A stretch of DNA of 64,000 bases. Origin: Lumbricus terrestris. Lineage: Eukaryota > Annelida > Clitellata > Crassiclitellata > Lumbricidae. The stretch is from NCBI GenBank assembly GCA_949752735.1, contig OX457043.1, positions 2,786,867-2,850,866 on the forward strand, in the 5' to 3' direction. Below, piece after piece: positions 1 to 10,694 of the stretch (its first letter is position 1; each line of letters begins with the position of its first letter). Under the pieces are notes generated by a model, which was given only the letters and a program-made list of their open reading frames with translations, was not told where the DNA came from and made no database searches. The position numbers and the translations under genes are program-made.

Positions 1-660
1 CACTGAAACCCTAGCAACTGAGTAAGTGTCAAAGCCGCGACCACGAAGTCACCACCGCGACTGCCTGCTTTGGTTGCGGTGGTGACGGTTGCGGTGGTGA
101 CAAATTGTTTAAAGTTTAAATTTAGGCCAACCCCGCTTGACGCGCGTACACAATGATAGGTCAGGTCTCATCTGTACTTGTTTGCGATTTGATACATGAC
201 AAATAATTTTTTTTAATATGTGTGGTATGCCTGCATTGTTGGTTGCGGTGGTGACCTTCAATAAACATACGCGTGACGGTTATCCGACATTTATTCCTAA
301 TAAACTGTTTTAAATTATCGTAAATTACATTTACAATACGGGATCGGCTAGTGAAGACGCAGGAGATTCAATGTAGCAGTGCGCAGGCGTAATCAACATA
401 CGCGAGGCAGTACTAATAGGTGTGCACCAGCTGCGGTTGCGGTGTTGACATAGAAAATTGAAAGTATGTTACAGACTTTTTAAAAAATATTTAACACTGA
501 AAACCTATCCCTGAAGATTAATTCTGTACCCACTATGATGACAAATTATAATCTCTATTAAATGGTCACAAAAGTTTGTAAAATTATTCAAATGCATGAT
601 CTACTACTTGTAATTAAAAATGATGAACCTACCTTGGATACAGGTTGCGGTCGTGACATT
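1..660. repeat. Interspersed 15-bp GGTTGCGGTGGTGAC repeats, probable end of a foldback element
   Basis: The unit GGTTGCGGTGGTGAC occurs in tandem at 72-101, again at 241-255, and as one-mismatch versions at 434-448 and 643-657. Inverted copies (GTCACCACCGCGACT) lie near 48-62. Short GC-rich units in both orientations separated by AT-rich DNA resemble the subrepeat ends of the foldback-like elements elsewhere in this window. The left end is outside the window, so the whole element cannot be defined. No coding frame is seen. Confidence 0.5.
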
Positions 661-1012
661 TTTGGCTTTTCTTTCAATAAATCAATATAATATATAAATA
701 TCAAAATTTGGTTTTTGAAGAAATAGATCTGCTCAATTAATACCTATTTAATGGTGTTTCGCTTTTCAAAATATGTTAACCCGATTTTTATTTAGCTTGA
801 TGAAACTTAAAATTACCGGTTTTCAAATATTCACCCATATAGCGAGATTGATGCACAGACATGCAGACATGCAAAGACTGTGACAGATACAGTATGGTAG
901 ACATACAGAAAGAGTCACATACACAGTGAGAGACAAACAGAGAGGGAGACAGAGACAATGACTGAGACAGAGACAAAGACAAACAGAGACAAACAGCGAC
1001 GGAGATAAACAT
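661..1012. other. No gene seen; AT-rich spacer leading into GA-rich repeat
   Basis: AT-rich sequence followed by degenerate GACA/GAGA-rich DNA. Open frames here are low-complexity Ser/Leu translations of the microsatellite and are not supported as genes. Confidence 0.6.
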
Positions 1013-1158
<146 letters not shown>

Positions 1159-1294
1159 GGAAGGAGGGAGGGACGGAGAATGTCAAGAGTTGCCATTAGG
1201 GTAGGGTCAGGGACAATGCTGTCCTGGGAACAGTATACTCCTGAGATTGGAAGCGCCGTTCAACTGTATGCTCGATGTCTTCAGAGGCACACGG

Positions 1295-1380
1295 GTCATC
1301 CGTAATCGTAATCTCCAAATTTCTAAGGCGCCACTTAAAAGCCAAGCGCGAGGCACCAGCTTATACACGAGCGCTGCGTT
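1295..1380 (-). mobile_element. L2-like LINE 3' tail fragment ending in (ATTACG)n
   Basis: On the minus strand this reads GCGCTCGTGTATAAGCTGGT, then GCGC-rich sequence, ending in short ATTACG repeats. Equivalent tails occur at 3236-3310, 10480-10540, 20590-20680, 29785-29875 and 60712-60795. The 60.7-kb copy still carries the end of a LINE reading frame, which identifies the family. Confidence 0.6.
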
Positions 1381-2520
1381 GAGTCAAAAGAGTTGTTAAT
1401 TGATCGATGATTCGATTTCGTCGTTCAACTCTTCATTAAATGTGCGAAACATGTTGTTCGTTGGTCTAACCGTGACCCTCTGTCATGGGCCATGAGAGGG
1501 TAATGGTCATACCGTCTAATTTAAAACGACACTCGCATACTTAATCAGCCTCTCCTATACCTGTCTGTCTGTCTGCCTGTATGTCTGCCTGTGTGTTTGT
1601 ATGTCTATCTGGCTTCCTATCTGTCATTCTACTACGTAATTATGTGTGGTTCGTCTAAATGAAATTTACGTCTCTATTCCAGCTTGTCTATCAATTTTGT
1701 CAGGTCAACCTCTCTGTTTGTGATTATGGTCATTCTTTCATTCACTCATTCGTTCAAAGCATTTGCATAGCGTCTTTAGCGTGTCTTCAAGTCCCGTATG
1801 ACTTACGTGCTTTGTAGGCTGCAATTGAACGCCGTGTACTGCAGGCTGTCTGTTCTGTTAGTAGGTAAGTTTGATGTTAATTAAGATTGTTGCATAAAAC
1901 GTACAACAATAATTTGTACATGTAAAGCATAGTGCGTTTGCAGGCGTTGCATTAAAGAAAAATATTAAAATATTATTACTAATAATAATATGTTCGTCCG
2001 TAAATCAGTCTCTTCGTCTGCATCATTCTGTGTGACATGCACATTGCACATAACCTTAACTTGGCGTTGGATGGACCTGCAAGAAAGAAAATTAGCGATT
2101 GTGGTACATTTCCAATTGTTTCTCATTGTCAACTCTTCCATCAGTGGCGTAGCCAGGAATTTATGATGGGGAAGTTGGTTTTTTTTAGGCCTATGGCCTG
2201 GCCGGATGCCCCTTCTGACAAAATCAGTGCTTGCAGTACATTTCCAATTCTTTTCCCTATGTCTCGAACAACTCTTAATTAATTAATTGACGACTTCTAT
2301 CATTGGCACATCCACAGTTAAAAAGGTGTGATTTAAGCGACTTATGCAATGGCCTGCTAGTATAGCCTCAACGTCAATCGCAGAGCAAATGGAAGGTCAT
2401 TATTAGATGGCGGGGTCCACGATCGATCAGGTTCGGCGATGTATGGTAGAAGCGTGAGCTCGCGGAAACAAAAGCTCCCCGCCCTTCGTTGCCGACCAGC
2501 GAAGAGCTCGACGGGCTGTA
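1381..2520. other. No gene seen; duplicated spacer
   Basis: Contains CTGT-rich sequence near 1560-1590. A block at 2037-2140 is paralogous to 30885-31000, and 2143 starts a CAGTGGCGTAGCCAGG end typical of decayed DNA transposons, with no partner end found. No supportable reading frame. Confidence 0.5.
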
Positions 2521-2690
2521 ATGTCAGAGACAGGTCAACAAAGATTAGACAGGCATGAAAGCATCGCCAGACAAACGCAGAAACACGGTCGGAGATGCGC
2601 AGAGAAACAGGAATGTCTAGTGAAGGAAGTCACGAATTGTAGACAGACGAGACGGGGCATATTTAGAAGTGCGGCCAACTAGGCGGTCAG
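2521..2690 (+). pseudogene. Decayed coding fragment starting MSETGQQR, paralogous to 32105-32280
   Basis: A short frame begins MSETGQQRLDRHESIARQTQ and runs about 50 codons to a stop. The copy at 32105-32280 shares the first residues and the HESIARQTQ stretch but is frameshifted by an insertion. Similarity of two separated copies in reading direction suggests a once-coding sequence. A polar, Gln/Arg-rich start could be a retroelement Gag, but no domain is recognisable. It is more probably part of the duplicated unit than a live gene. Confidence 0.35.
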
Positions 2691-3235
2691 TTGAACGATC
2701 AACTCGATGGTAATGGCGTCCAATTAGCTCAAGTGATCGACGTATGAGTTTCTTCTGCCTTGGTCGTTGCGCTTTTTCCATCTCATTCACGGCTTCTTCT
2801 GCATAGGCTGCTACCCATTCTTTTTAGTCTGCACCCGCTGCTTTTTCATGTGCTAGTCCTACTGCGGTTTCATCCACCTCCAACGCCTTTCAATCTACAT
2901 CCGCGACGGATTCTTCTAAGGAATTCCGACTCAAGAAAGTGTGCTATAAGATCGTTAGGAAGAAGGTGAAGATGTTCTGATCGCACTAAAAGGATATAGC
3001 GTAGGGAAGTCGTGACTAAAAGCAACTGGAATCAGGGAAGCTCAGCTTATGAAATACCCGTACTTATGCGACATGAGGGATTCGCGGGAACCTCTAAACG
3101 GTTGTGGATTTAGGCCAATGTTAACCTCTGTCGTAATTTTTGAAAGAATGCGACGGCAAATAATGCAAATAACTATATTCAACTTCTCCTTAGTAGGACC
3201 CACGGATGCAATCATGGGTGCATCGATAATCAGCA
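2691..3235. other. No gene seen
   Basis: Pyrimidine-rich sequence near 2755-2950, resembling 31990-32080 of the other duplicon copy. The remaining sequence shows no coding or repeat signal I can identify. Confidence 0.5.
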
Positions 3236-3312
3236 TAATCGTAATCGTAATCACCAAAGCGCTAGGCCTACTCGAAAGGCAAGCGCGGGGCACCAGCTTA
3301 TTCACGAGCGCA
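3236..3312 (-). mobile_element. L2-like LINE 3' tail fragment with (ATTACG)n
   Basis: Same tail family as 60712-60795: on the minus strand GCGCTCGTGAATAAGCTGGT followed by GC-rich sequence and ATTACGATTACGATTATG. No coding part remains. Confidence 0.6.
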
Positions 3313-4011
3313 CATGTGACTTAGCATAAAAGACCAAGAGAATATCTCGAAGAAGGAATTAAAGATAAAAGGTCAAACAGCAATCAGCAAACTTCATTTA
3401 AATACAATGATACTTATAAACCCTATGACGCACACCTTCCGCGCCAACGCATATAGCACACCTTGGGTCCAATTGACCCCACCGATAACATGGGTTGAAA
3501 TTATATCAATTAAATAGAACTTGGGAATGAATGACTGAAATTTATGTTGTATATAGCACATGCACTCATGGAACATGTTTGTGTCAATATATATAGACCT
3601 AAGATTAACCTTAGGGCTACCAAAGGTGGTGCTATCCATAAATGTTTAAATTTTTCCAAAATCAAACTTGTTTCATATGGAATTTTTTGACATTTTAAGT
3701 TATTTTAGGGGGTTCATTTACACACATTTTGAGGTGAGATTTGTGATGATACCCATTACCGTTCAAAAGTTATACCCGATATACCCAGGGCACCAAGAGG
3801 GGTGTGGAAACTACCCACTTAGATTATCGACTATATTATCTTATCCCTCATTTATAATAAAAAGAAAAACATTATAGCATTTTATAGAGGGAATGTTGCG
3901 CCACATTGTCATACTAAATAATTTGTCTTTTCATTCCCGAAGATTTGAAGTTTGCTCTATCATTTTCACCAGTGGCGTAGCCAGAAAAAATTACAGGTTG
4001 CCATATTATGT

Positions 4012-4165
4012 TTGTATGTATGTATGTATGTATGTATGTATGTATGTATGTATGTATGTATGTATGTATGTATGTATGTATGTATGTATGTATGTATGTA
4101 TGTATGTATGTATGTATGTGTGTATGTATGTATGTATGTATGTATGCATGTCTGTATGTATGTAA
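4012..4165. repeat. (ATGT)n microsatellite
   Basis: About 150 bp of nearly pure ATGT. All overlapping frames (YVCM or IHTY repeats) are translations of the repeat. Confidence 0.95.
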
Positions 4166-4192
4166 TTGTAATTGTAATTGTAATTGTAATTG

Positions 4193-4613
4193 AACACTTG
4201 TATAACGCCGCTCACAGATTCAGTAGCGCTCCCGATCCAAAGTTAGCACTGTCGCTACGAATAGTATAGTTTTCAGGCTCTTCCTAAACAAAGGGAGAGA
4301 GAGGCTGAGAAGCTCAAGACGTAGTTTATGTGGAAGACGGTTCCAGCAGGAGGGGTCAACATAGGCAAAGCTCCTGGACTGGGCAGTAGCCCCACGCATG
4401 CGAGGAACAACAAGGAGGCCATTGGCTGCCGAACGAAGGGCAGAGCGACCGGGGAGAGAGGAGACCTGAATACAGAAAGAACGGAGGTAGGAGGGAGCAA
4501 CCCCAAGAAGAGAATTGCGCATAACTGTCAAAATTTTGAACTCAATGCGTTGTGGTACAGGAAGCCAATGAAGAGTGTCCCGAATAAAGACTGAAGACCA
4601 GCAATTAGGCGAG
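4193..4613 (-). mobile_element. 5'-truncated L2-like non-LTR retrotransposon, C-terminal reverse transcriptase end
   Basis: The minus-strand frame (stop at 4220) reads LHWLPVPQRIEFKIL, then a GVAPSYL segment, a GRSALRSA and LLVVPR segment, WNRLPHKLR and LKTILF. This is the standard C-terminal thumb region of L2/CR1-type LINE reverse transcriptases. The 3' UTR then reads TCGGGAGCGC ... GGCGTTATACAAGTG and ends in about five AATTAC repeats. This tail matches the 3' end of the tRNA-derived SINE at 22751 and 56005. The 5' truncation joins directly to an ATGT array. The frame is unbroken through the fragment, so it is fairly young. Confidence 0.85.
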
Positions 4614-4870
4614 CATGTATGTATGTATGTATGTATGTATGTATGTATGTATGTATGTATGTATGTATGTATGTATGTATGTAGGTATGTAAGTATGTAT
4701 GTATGTATGTATGTATGTATGTATGTATGTATGTATGTATGTATGTATGTATGTATGTATGTATGTATGTATGTATGTATGTATGTATGTATGTATGTAT
4801 GTATGTATGTATGTATGTATGTATGTATGTATGTATGTATGTATGTATGTATGTATGTATGTATGTATAT
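4614..4870. repeat. (ATGT)n microsatellite
   Basis: About 255 bp of ATGT with two variant units near 4683-4693, abutting the truncated 5' end of the L2 fragment. Confidence 0.95.
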
Positions 4871-5220
4871 ACATACATGCATACAATGGTTGGGGCAGTG
4901 GTGAGGTAATGGTAGGGGTTATGGGCCGAGGGGTTTCCAGTTCCCATTATGCTATTGTCGATGCACCATGGACCTATCAATGCTGAAGCCTGGGGTCCGT
5001 TGGACCCCAGGTATGCTAAATATGCCCTATGTGTCTTTCTAATTTTTTTTCCAAATTAACCAGTGGTGCTACAGTCTCCCAATGTCTTTTTACATGTAGG
5101 GGGATGAATATTTGAGGAGTTCGAATTATTTCAGATTTTTAGTATTTATATCAATAAAGATATTCAAGGTTTTGCACCTCTGTGGTGGGGTCCAATGGAC
5201 CCCAGGTGTGCGTCATAGGG

Positions 5221-6073
5221 TTAATATCACAAGCGATCGATCAACCTGATCGTCTTCAATATATCTGTGGCTAATTCAGGTATCACACATGCGACTAAGC
5301 GGTTTTTGCACAAACTTGAGCATTATTATTATCATGACCCTAAGTTGTCGCAACTCATCCCTACAAATTATTACTTTAGCTTCTCAACCTTTTGATCATC
5401 GATTCTGTAGGCCTTTGATATCAGTCGCACTCTTGTTTTGTGAAGAAGCTGTATTGAGAGGCGCTATTTAAATTTGCAGCTGCAATAGAAAACAATTCCA
5501 AATGCCAGTCCTGAGTAATTCAGGACAGACAAGTGGAATTATTTTCTAGTGCAGCTGTTCAACACTGAGCTTCGTTATGAAAGAAAAGCGTCATCTATGT
5601 CCACGTTTGCATTGGACGTTAACTCCCTTGGGGACCGAAAAAGCAAGACTTAATTCGGTCTTGCTGTTTTAATCTGTGAATGTTATGCGTTTGAGAATAA
5701 AATATACAAATTGAATGATCCAAGCTTTTAATTTATCCGAAACGTTTCCAACGCAAACATTAAAATTTTCTTCTGCGGAGAGCAACAAGCGAGAAAGCAG
5801 ATAATTACAGACGATATTGTTGACTTTGCGAACAAAGTAAAATATGAAGGTATAGTTATAAGTCTCTTATTTTTCTTGGATAGAATATTGAAGAGAATTG
5901 CCAAGCTACTATTCCTACTAGAGGTATTGCAAAATGCACAAGTTATTATTTTTCAAGACAAGATCTATTAAGCGCGGTGTCATCGATAATTTTGTCTATC
6001 AAGCAATAATTTTCTGAGGATTATTTTCCCGGTCGGATTTTCCGCAGGTCTACGCCTCTGCGTTTCCTCCGCT
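5221..6073 (-). other. Downstream flank of gene A, conserved with genes B, C and D
   Basis: This block is paralogous to 23030-23915, in part to 42860-43340, and weakly to 53450-53900. It includes the pair GTGGAATTATTTTCTA and GCAGCTGTTCAACACTG also found at 23300-23345. It probably holds the 3' UTR of gene A on the minus strand. No canonical AATAAA was found on the minus strand here. Plus-strand frames at 5289-5471 and 22971-23237 are not conserved at protein level and are not called. Confidence 0.5.
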
Positions 6074-7272
6074 TTACCAATCTCCGATCCCAACTTCCTT
6101 CTGCTGCACCCTTGCTTGTGCCACCGGTTCGTCTACGTCAGGTGCTGTCTGAATGAAGGACTCCTGATGTTCTGCATCTTGTTTCCTGTCCGCGTTTAAC
6201 AGCGGAGTGAAGGCTGCAAACAGAAATTAAGGAAAGCAAGCACAAATTAAAAAAACTTTGAGGCGTAGCCTATTTCGGATTAAACAGGGCATTAAACTGT
6301 GCTAATTAGGATCAGCATTTCGCAAAGCGATACCGTCTGTCGAAATTTCAATGAAGAAATGTGACATCGTCGTGAATCTGTCCATCCCAGATTCTTGGCT
6401 GCATTTTAAGAACGTTTGTAGCCTAAGTGCGTTTGAAGTTACTGTGCCATACGCAACGCTCTACTTTCTCAATGACACAACGCGTACAAAACGCCGGCTT
6501 ACAGTTTTGCTCTAGAACGATTAAAGCTGTCTTTAGAACTTGGAGCTTGTGATTATGATTCCAGGTAATTCCTATTAAATAGGGTCTCTTCGCATCCTCC
6601 TAGTAATCAGGTAACATTATGTGTAACAAAGTTGTCACTTATTATTGTCGAGAGACGCGCTAAGGATCTTCGCATGGCGACGGACTAAAGGAGGACTGAA
6701 CCCTGCTCTTTTACCCGCCGGAGTCAGCAGATGTAGGCTACCTGGAGTTCTCTTGTGTTCGCTGTGGAAGCTAAGAAGACAGGGAGTGCCATTGCAGAGC
6801 AAAAAGGGATTCCATGGCCGCAGTTCTTGGAACACTTTACGTCATTTCTCGCTCCACTGTAACCCATCCCGAATTGTAATTATTTTCATTTTTGACCCGA
6901 GTTAAATGTGAATTTTCTTTAAATTTTCGGACCTAATTATTATTATAACTACCTGCGTCAGTGTAGTCATGATCATGATCATGATTACACATCAATTGTG
7001 CTCATTTCAAAACTCATGCTACCACCACCACCACCACTACAACGACTATTGCCACTACTACTGCCATCATCATCATCACCATCGACGTCGTCGTCGTCGC
7101 GGTCGTCGTGATTATCATCATCATCATTATCATCAACATCATAAGCATCATTATAATAGTCATATGTATTTTCTCATAAATTTAATATAACGTCGTTACT
7201 ACTTAAGGCGACTGAGCCTATACCTGCAAGCATGACCAGCATGCCAAACAGAATGTAGATCTTCGGTGACAT
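6074..7272 (-). CDS. Secreted peptide precursor A of a tandem four-gene family (2 exons)
   Basis: Exon 1 is 7224-7272 and exon 2 is 6074-6213; the 1010-bp intron has GT-AG ends and phase 1. The product is 62 aa. Residues 1-16 (MSPKIYILFGMLVMLA) plus AFTPLLNA form a hydrophobic leader, and signal cleavage after Ala24 is plausible. The predicted mature part is 38 aa, polar, cysteine-free, begins DRKQDAEHQESF, and ends VGIGDW. An Arg-Lys pair followed by Gln lies at its start, a possible processing site. The start codon has A at -3 and a TATA-like box about 110 bp upstream. Spliced frame, splice sites and leader are conserved in three paralogues. I do not recognise the family; function unknown. 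Confidence 0.8.
7019..7160. repeat. Trinucleotide-rich repeat in the intron of gene A
   Basis: ACC, ATC and GTC trinucleotides. It occupies the same intronic position as the long (ACT)n array in gene B, suggesting an ancestral microsatellite that expanded differently in each copy. Confidence 0.8.
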
Positions 7273-7377
7273 CTTGCAGACGTTCCTGGAAAGCAGCTGA
7301 ACGAGTTTCAGGCGATGTAGTCAAGAGTCGACGACAACGAACCAAAACGTAGTGGATGACGATGCACAATTTACTCG

Positions 7378-7418
7378 TTATTTAAAGCTAATTGGAGAGT
7401 CATCATCAACCAATGGGA
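7378..7418 (-). promoter_or_regulatory. Core promoter of gene A: TATA-like box and inverted CCAAT box
   Basis: On the minus strand, CTTTAAATAA (7378-7387) lies about 106-115 bp upstream of the ATG, and CTCCCATTGG (7409-7418), an inverted CCAAT box, is 22 bp further upstream. All four paralogues keep this spacing. A third conserved block (GACGTTCACG) lies near 7452-7462. Confidence 0.65.
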
Positions 7419-7699
7419 GAGGAATTGAAATGACCGAAACATCTGTCAACCGACGTTCACGTGCGATTTACTCTCAAAATAATCGAAACTTTACTAGCAT
7501 GTCACTGAAATCTGTTGAACAAATTTTCATGGGCAATCAGCTCTTATCGTCTTATTCTAGCGATCGATGCAGCTTTGCCCCTGGATTTGAGATGCCGCAA
7601 TACCACATTGAAGCGATGGATTTCTTTCCATTCAGTTGTAGGCTATCACAACTTATTCGCTCAAACTTAACGCTTATTCTCTTTAAATTATCGTGTCTG

Positions 7700-9030
7700 T
7701 TGTGATTCGAACGATTTTGAAGAACTGAAATGGTGGTCACACGTAGATATTTAACATTTTGGTGTTTTGGCAGCTGTTATTTCAATGTCAAATAATGAAT
7801 TCGAACCAGTGAAGATAATCAGATAATAGCAGGCTAAGGCAACACTTCAGTCAGCGGTTTTCAACAGTAAGGTGCTTGGCATTTAGCTGTTGGACAACGC
7901 TTTATAAATTTGAAATATACGGCCGAAAATTAAAGTAGACTGACAGACCATTTCCTGCCGGCCCATGGTCATAGGCGTAACGTTCTATTGTGACGGTGGT
8001 GTCCAGTCACCACCACTTTTAAAAGTGGTGGTGACAGTCTCCACCACTTTTTGATCCGGCAAGGAAATATTTTTGAGAAACATGAAAGCAAAGATTTTTA
8101 ACGTTGCAACATATAACGACATCATCATTATTTTTTCTTTCACAACATATGATTAGACTCACATACCATATAGGCCTATAGTGCATGCAACATATTTTTT
8201 AAGGTTTATTATTATGATTTTTGAAACAAATGGTGTTTAAATGTGAGCCAACAATTTTCAGCGCAGGCCTATAGATAGAGCTCAAAATAGGGGAGAGCTG
8301 AATAATATGAGCCCACGATTAATTTCTGGTCGAGCTTCAAACTTTTTGATTCCTTTCAGCACGTCATTTCTGTGTGAACTGGTTTCAAAACTCTTCTTCC
8401 TATCAAAGACAAATATGGCTTAAAATTTGCGTTTGAATTTGACAAATATTAAACCAGATATTTTATATCTGCGCGAGTAAAAACAAGCCCACAACACCAC
8501 AACGCTATAGGTTAGCTCTTTCTTACAGAGGTTATAAACCAATTTAATTTTGCCTTTTTGTTAACATGATTACATGATTAAAACTATACATATACTTTAA
8601 ATTTTGCTCATTAATACGACTCTAAATTAATACACGGGGGAGGGACAATAAAAATGAAGCTTGAGAGCCGCTGGGGTATTGTAACAGGAAACCGAGGAAA
8701 TAATTGAACTGAGAAGTTGTGTGCCAAGGAATAGTCACCACAACTTTTACGGGGAAAGTTACGCCCATGCCCATGGTCGTTTATGGCATTAGGCTTCAAT
8801 AGCATCGAATGCTGCAGGATGCTTAGTCTGTTAAAGATGTATGCGAATCGCCTTGTTTCCGATCCCACATCTTCAGCATTATTGTAGATCTACCATAATA
8901 ATTTACTAGTTTTCCTGACACATCATAGGACTCAACATGCTCGACCACCGTGTTGACGCAAATTTTAACGGGGCCCTGATGGTCAACCCCGTTTTCCAAT
9001 GACTCGATCGGTCTGTGAATGGTTAATGTC
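7700..9030. other. No gene seen; contains a 30-bp perfect palindrome
   Basis: AT-rich intergenic DNA upstream of gene A. Minus-strand frames at 8611-9032 lack conservation or recognisable domains. The only structured element is the palindrome at 8006-8035. Confidence 0.5.
8006..8035. repeat. Perfect 30-bp palindrome
   Basis: GTCACCACCACTTTT followed immediately by its exact reverse complement, with no loop. Further CACCACTTTT and GGTGGT copies flank it (7994-8052). Confidence 0.9.
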
Positions 9031-9038
9031 ATTGCATC

Positions 9039-9398
9039 CAGAGGCGGGTACAGAAATTTTCGAAGGGGTATTAAAATTCAGGACCTTGGCTCTGAAAAAA
9101 TTGCGTTGTACTTAAGCTAAAAAATCTGATGACCTCTTTTATGTCTTGGAAATATACCAAAGTACCCTGCCAAAACAGCTGATAAACTTTTTCAGTCATT
9201 CATCAACCGAATCTCTTGAACATGTACCATTTTTTAAAACCAAGGCTAAAAAAATTATTGATCACTTGTTTTTTCAAATCCTACTTTCACCTTTTCCCGC
9301 TGCATTGGTTTCAAGCTTGTTCAAACCTGATGGGGGCCCACGTCCCGTGCACATTTCTCATGGGGCCATGGCCGAATAAGCCTCAGGATCCGCTTCTG
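9039..9398. mobile_element. Short nonautonomous DNA transposon (hAT-like)
   Basis: Ends CAGAGGCGG and CCGCTTCTG are inverted repeats of the common CAGAGGCGGA type. Flanking ATTGCATC and ATTGCAGT match at 6 of 8 positions, a decayed 8-bp target duplication. No transposase frame. Confidence 0.6.
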
Positions 9399-9963
9399 AT
9401 TGCAGTCGCTGAATTGTGGAGACTGAGGCACTCTCCTATACGGAGGTACTTTCATGAGTGAAGCAAAGAGAAGCCCTAAAAGACGTTGAGAGCAAGAGTC
9501 CAAGCCATGGAAGTGGTCAATGGCAGCGCTGAACGTGGCATCCAGAAGAGATTTCTCCTAGTAGCCTAATGTCAGTAACACGGACCAAACAGATAGCATT
9601 GTCATTGTGTCTAATTTGCTATCATCAAAACCACAAAACACATCGTTCTTATTTTATAAAAAAATCAATAGGCCTACTGTAATGTTTTAACAATAACGGT
9701 CATTTAAATGACTCAAATGAACATTTGGTACGAGTGGTTCCATCAATCGTTCGATATACACCATGCATTAGAACCCCTTGTTTGAGATTCAAAAATCCTA
9801 ATCCCTGGATTGCACTGATTGAACTAAACAAACGATATTCTGTACGAGTAATTGAGTATTTCATCAGACATAAAATGCGTTGTATATAATAATTCTTAGT
9901 GGACATTGACTTCAGGGGGAGCAGTTACCTCATTTTGTGGTATCCAACAGAAGTACATGTAAC

Positions 9964-10314
9964 CAGGGCTGTAATCAAGGGTATACGCGGGCATACGGCA
10001 TCGTATAGGCTACTCACCGCAGTAAACCAGGGTATACGCGGGTATACAGCGCATATTCACCTCACAAAGAGCGTGTGGGTATACGCACGAAAGGGGCAAA
10101 GGATGTTTAGGTGTATTTTTCACGAAATGCGGAGTGAATGACTAAAACAACGGTCGTCAGCTTCTTTGGGACGGATAAATATCTCCTTTTTTTACTACGG
10201 GGAAATGGGGAAATTTTTTGGGCGGACGACATCCGTCTGAAATATTTTGCCCGCAAAAGTCGGTTTTTCTCCCGGTCAGCGTGTACTCACCTCAAATTTA
10301 CCAGTACAGCCCTG
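9964..10314. mobile_element. hAT-type MITE with CAGGGCTGTA ends
   Basis: Begins CAGGGCTGTAATCAAGGGTA and ends with the complement of CAGGGCTGTACTGGTAAA. It is flanked by a perfect 8-bp target duplication CATGTAAC (9956-9963 and 10315-10322). Related copies lie at 34638-35033 and 48691-48945. Confidence 0.85.
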
Positions 10315-10479
10315 CATGTAACATATTGGCGGATGACTAAGACAATTTTACGTCGTCATTGATGTCCTTAAAGTAACATAATGTTGCGCTTGCTCACGTC
10401 TCAGTCGACGCTTCATTGAGCAGAAAAACCAATTCACCATATGATCGATCTTTGTACCATATTGCATCTATAGCGATGA

Positions 10480-10540
10480 ATCATAATCGATTGCAATCTC
10501 AAAATGTCCAGAGCAGAAGCTTATTCACGAGCGTTTGATA
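10480..10540 (-). mobile_element. Degenerate L2-like LINE tail
   Basis: Minus strand CGCTCGTGAATAAGCTTCTG then a decayed ATTACG-type tail. Present at the same relative place in the module copies at 20.6 and 29.8 kb, so the insertion predates duplication. Confidence 0.5.
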
Positions 10541-10634
10541 TAATATTCGTTCATTTATACACATGACTTGCATTTTCTGCTCATCATCAACCAATTCTTC
10601 AGTGTTTCTCTATTCCGTCAGGTGTGCAGTGTGT

Positions 10635-10694
10635 GCATACATACATACATACATACATACATACATACATACATACATACATACATACATACAT
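10635..10694. repeat. (CATA)n microsatellite, left of hAT insertion
   Basis: About 60 bp of CATA repeat interrupted by the hAT element starting at 10695. The array resumes at 15524. Confidence 0.95.

Larger units (their letters stand above)
3421..5220. mobile_element. Nonautonomous TTAA-type DNA transposon with nested LINE and microsatellites
   Basis: Inverted ends CCCTATGACGCACACCT (3421) and its complement (ending 5220). The right flank is TTAA; the left is TAAA, one base off. Just inside the right end is the palindrome TGGGGTCCAATGGACCCCA, with a similar broken one on the left. Internal sequence at 3700-3890 (TTATACCCGATATACCC region) is shared with the elements at 16618-19831 and 49499-50473. 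The L2 fragment at 4193-4613 and the ATGT arrays lie inside it. TTAA targets and CCC termini fit piggyBac or Kolobok-type elements; no transposase frame is present. Confidence 0.65.
9700..10634. repeat. Duplicon module M1 (noncoding, repeated six times)
   Basis: Contains the conserved blocks AATGCGTTGTATATA, TTAGTGGACATTGACTTCA, GATGACTAAGACAATTTTAC and CAGTCGACGCTTCATTGAGC, plus an L2 tail at 10480-10540. The same series of blocks occurs near 19985-20760, 29270-29990, 48040-49090, 49370-50600 and 62740-62890. It lies upstream of a peptide gene in each intact unit. No conserved reading frame was found on either strand. Confidence 0.6.

Noticed and set aside
2143..2290. CAGTGGCGTAGCCAGG ends here and at 3971 as complete DNA transposons
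   Set aside because: Only single ends were found; no inverted partner or target duplication.
4006..4986. Long frames encoding YVCM or IHTY repeats (also at 17060-17654, 61339-61912, 63070-63899)
   Set aside because: Translations of (ATGT)n in all frames. No start context, domain or codon signal; only the L2 part at 4220-4613 is real coding remnant.
5289..5471. 60-codon plus-strand frame with a paralogue at 22971-23237 (shared LLFCEE and GAI ends)
   Set aside because: Similarity follows the DNA duplication, upstream parts differ in frame, and no splice or domain evidence supports coding.
6969..7190. Poly-His/Arg frame
   Set aside because: Intronic trinucleotide repeat of gene A.
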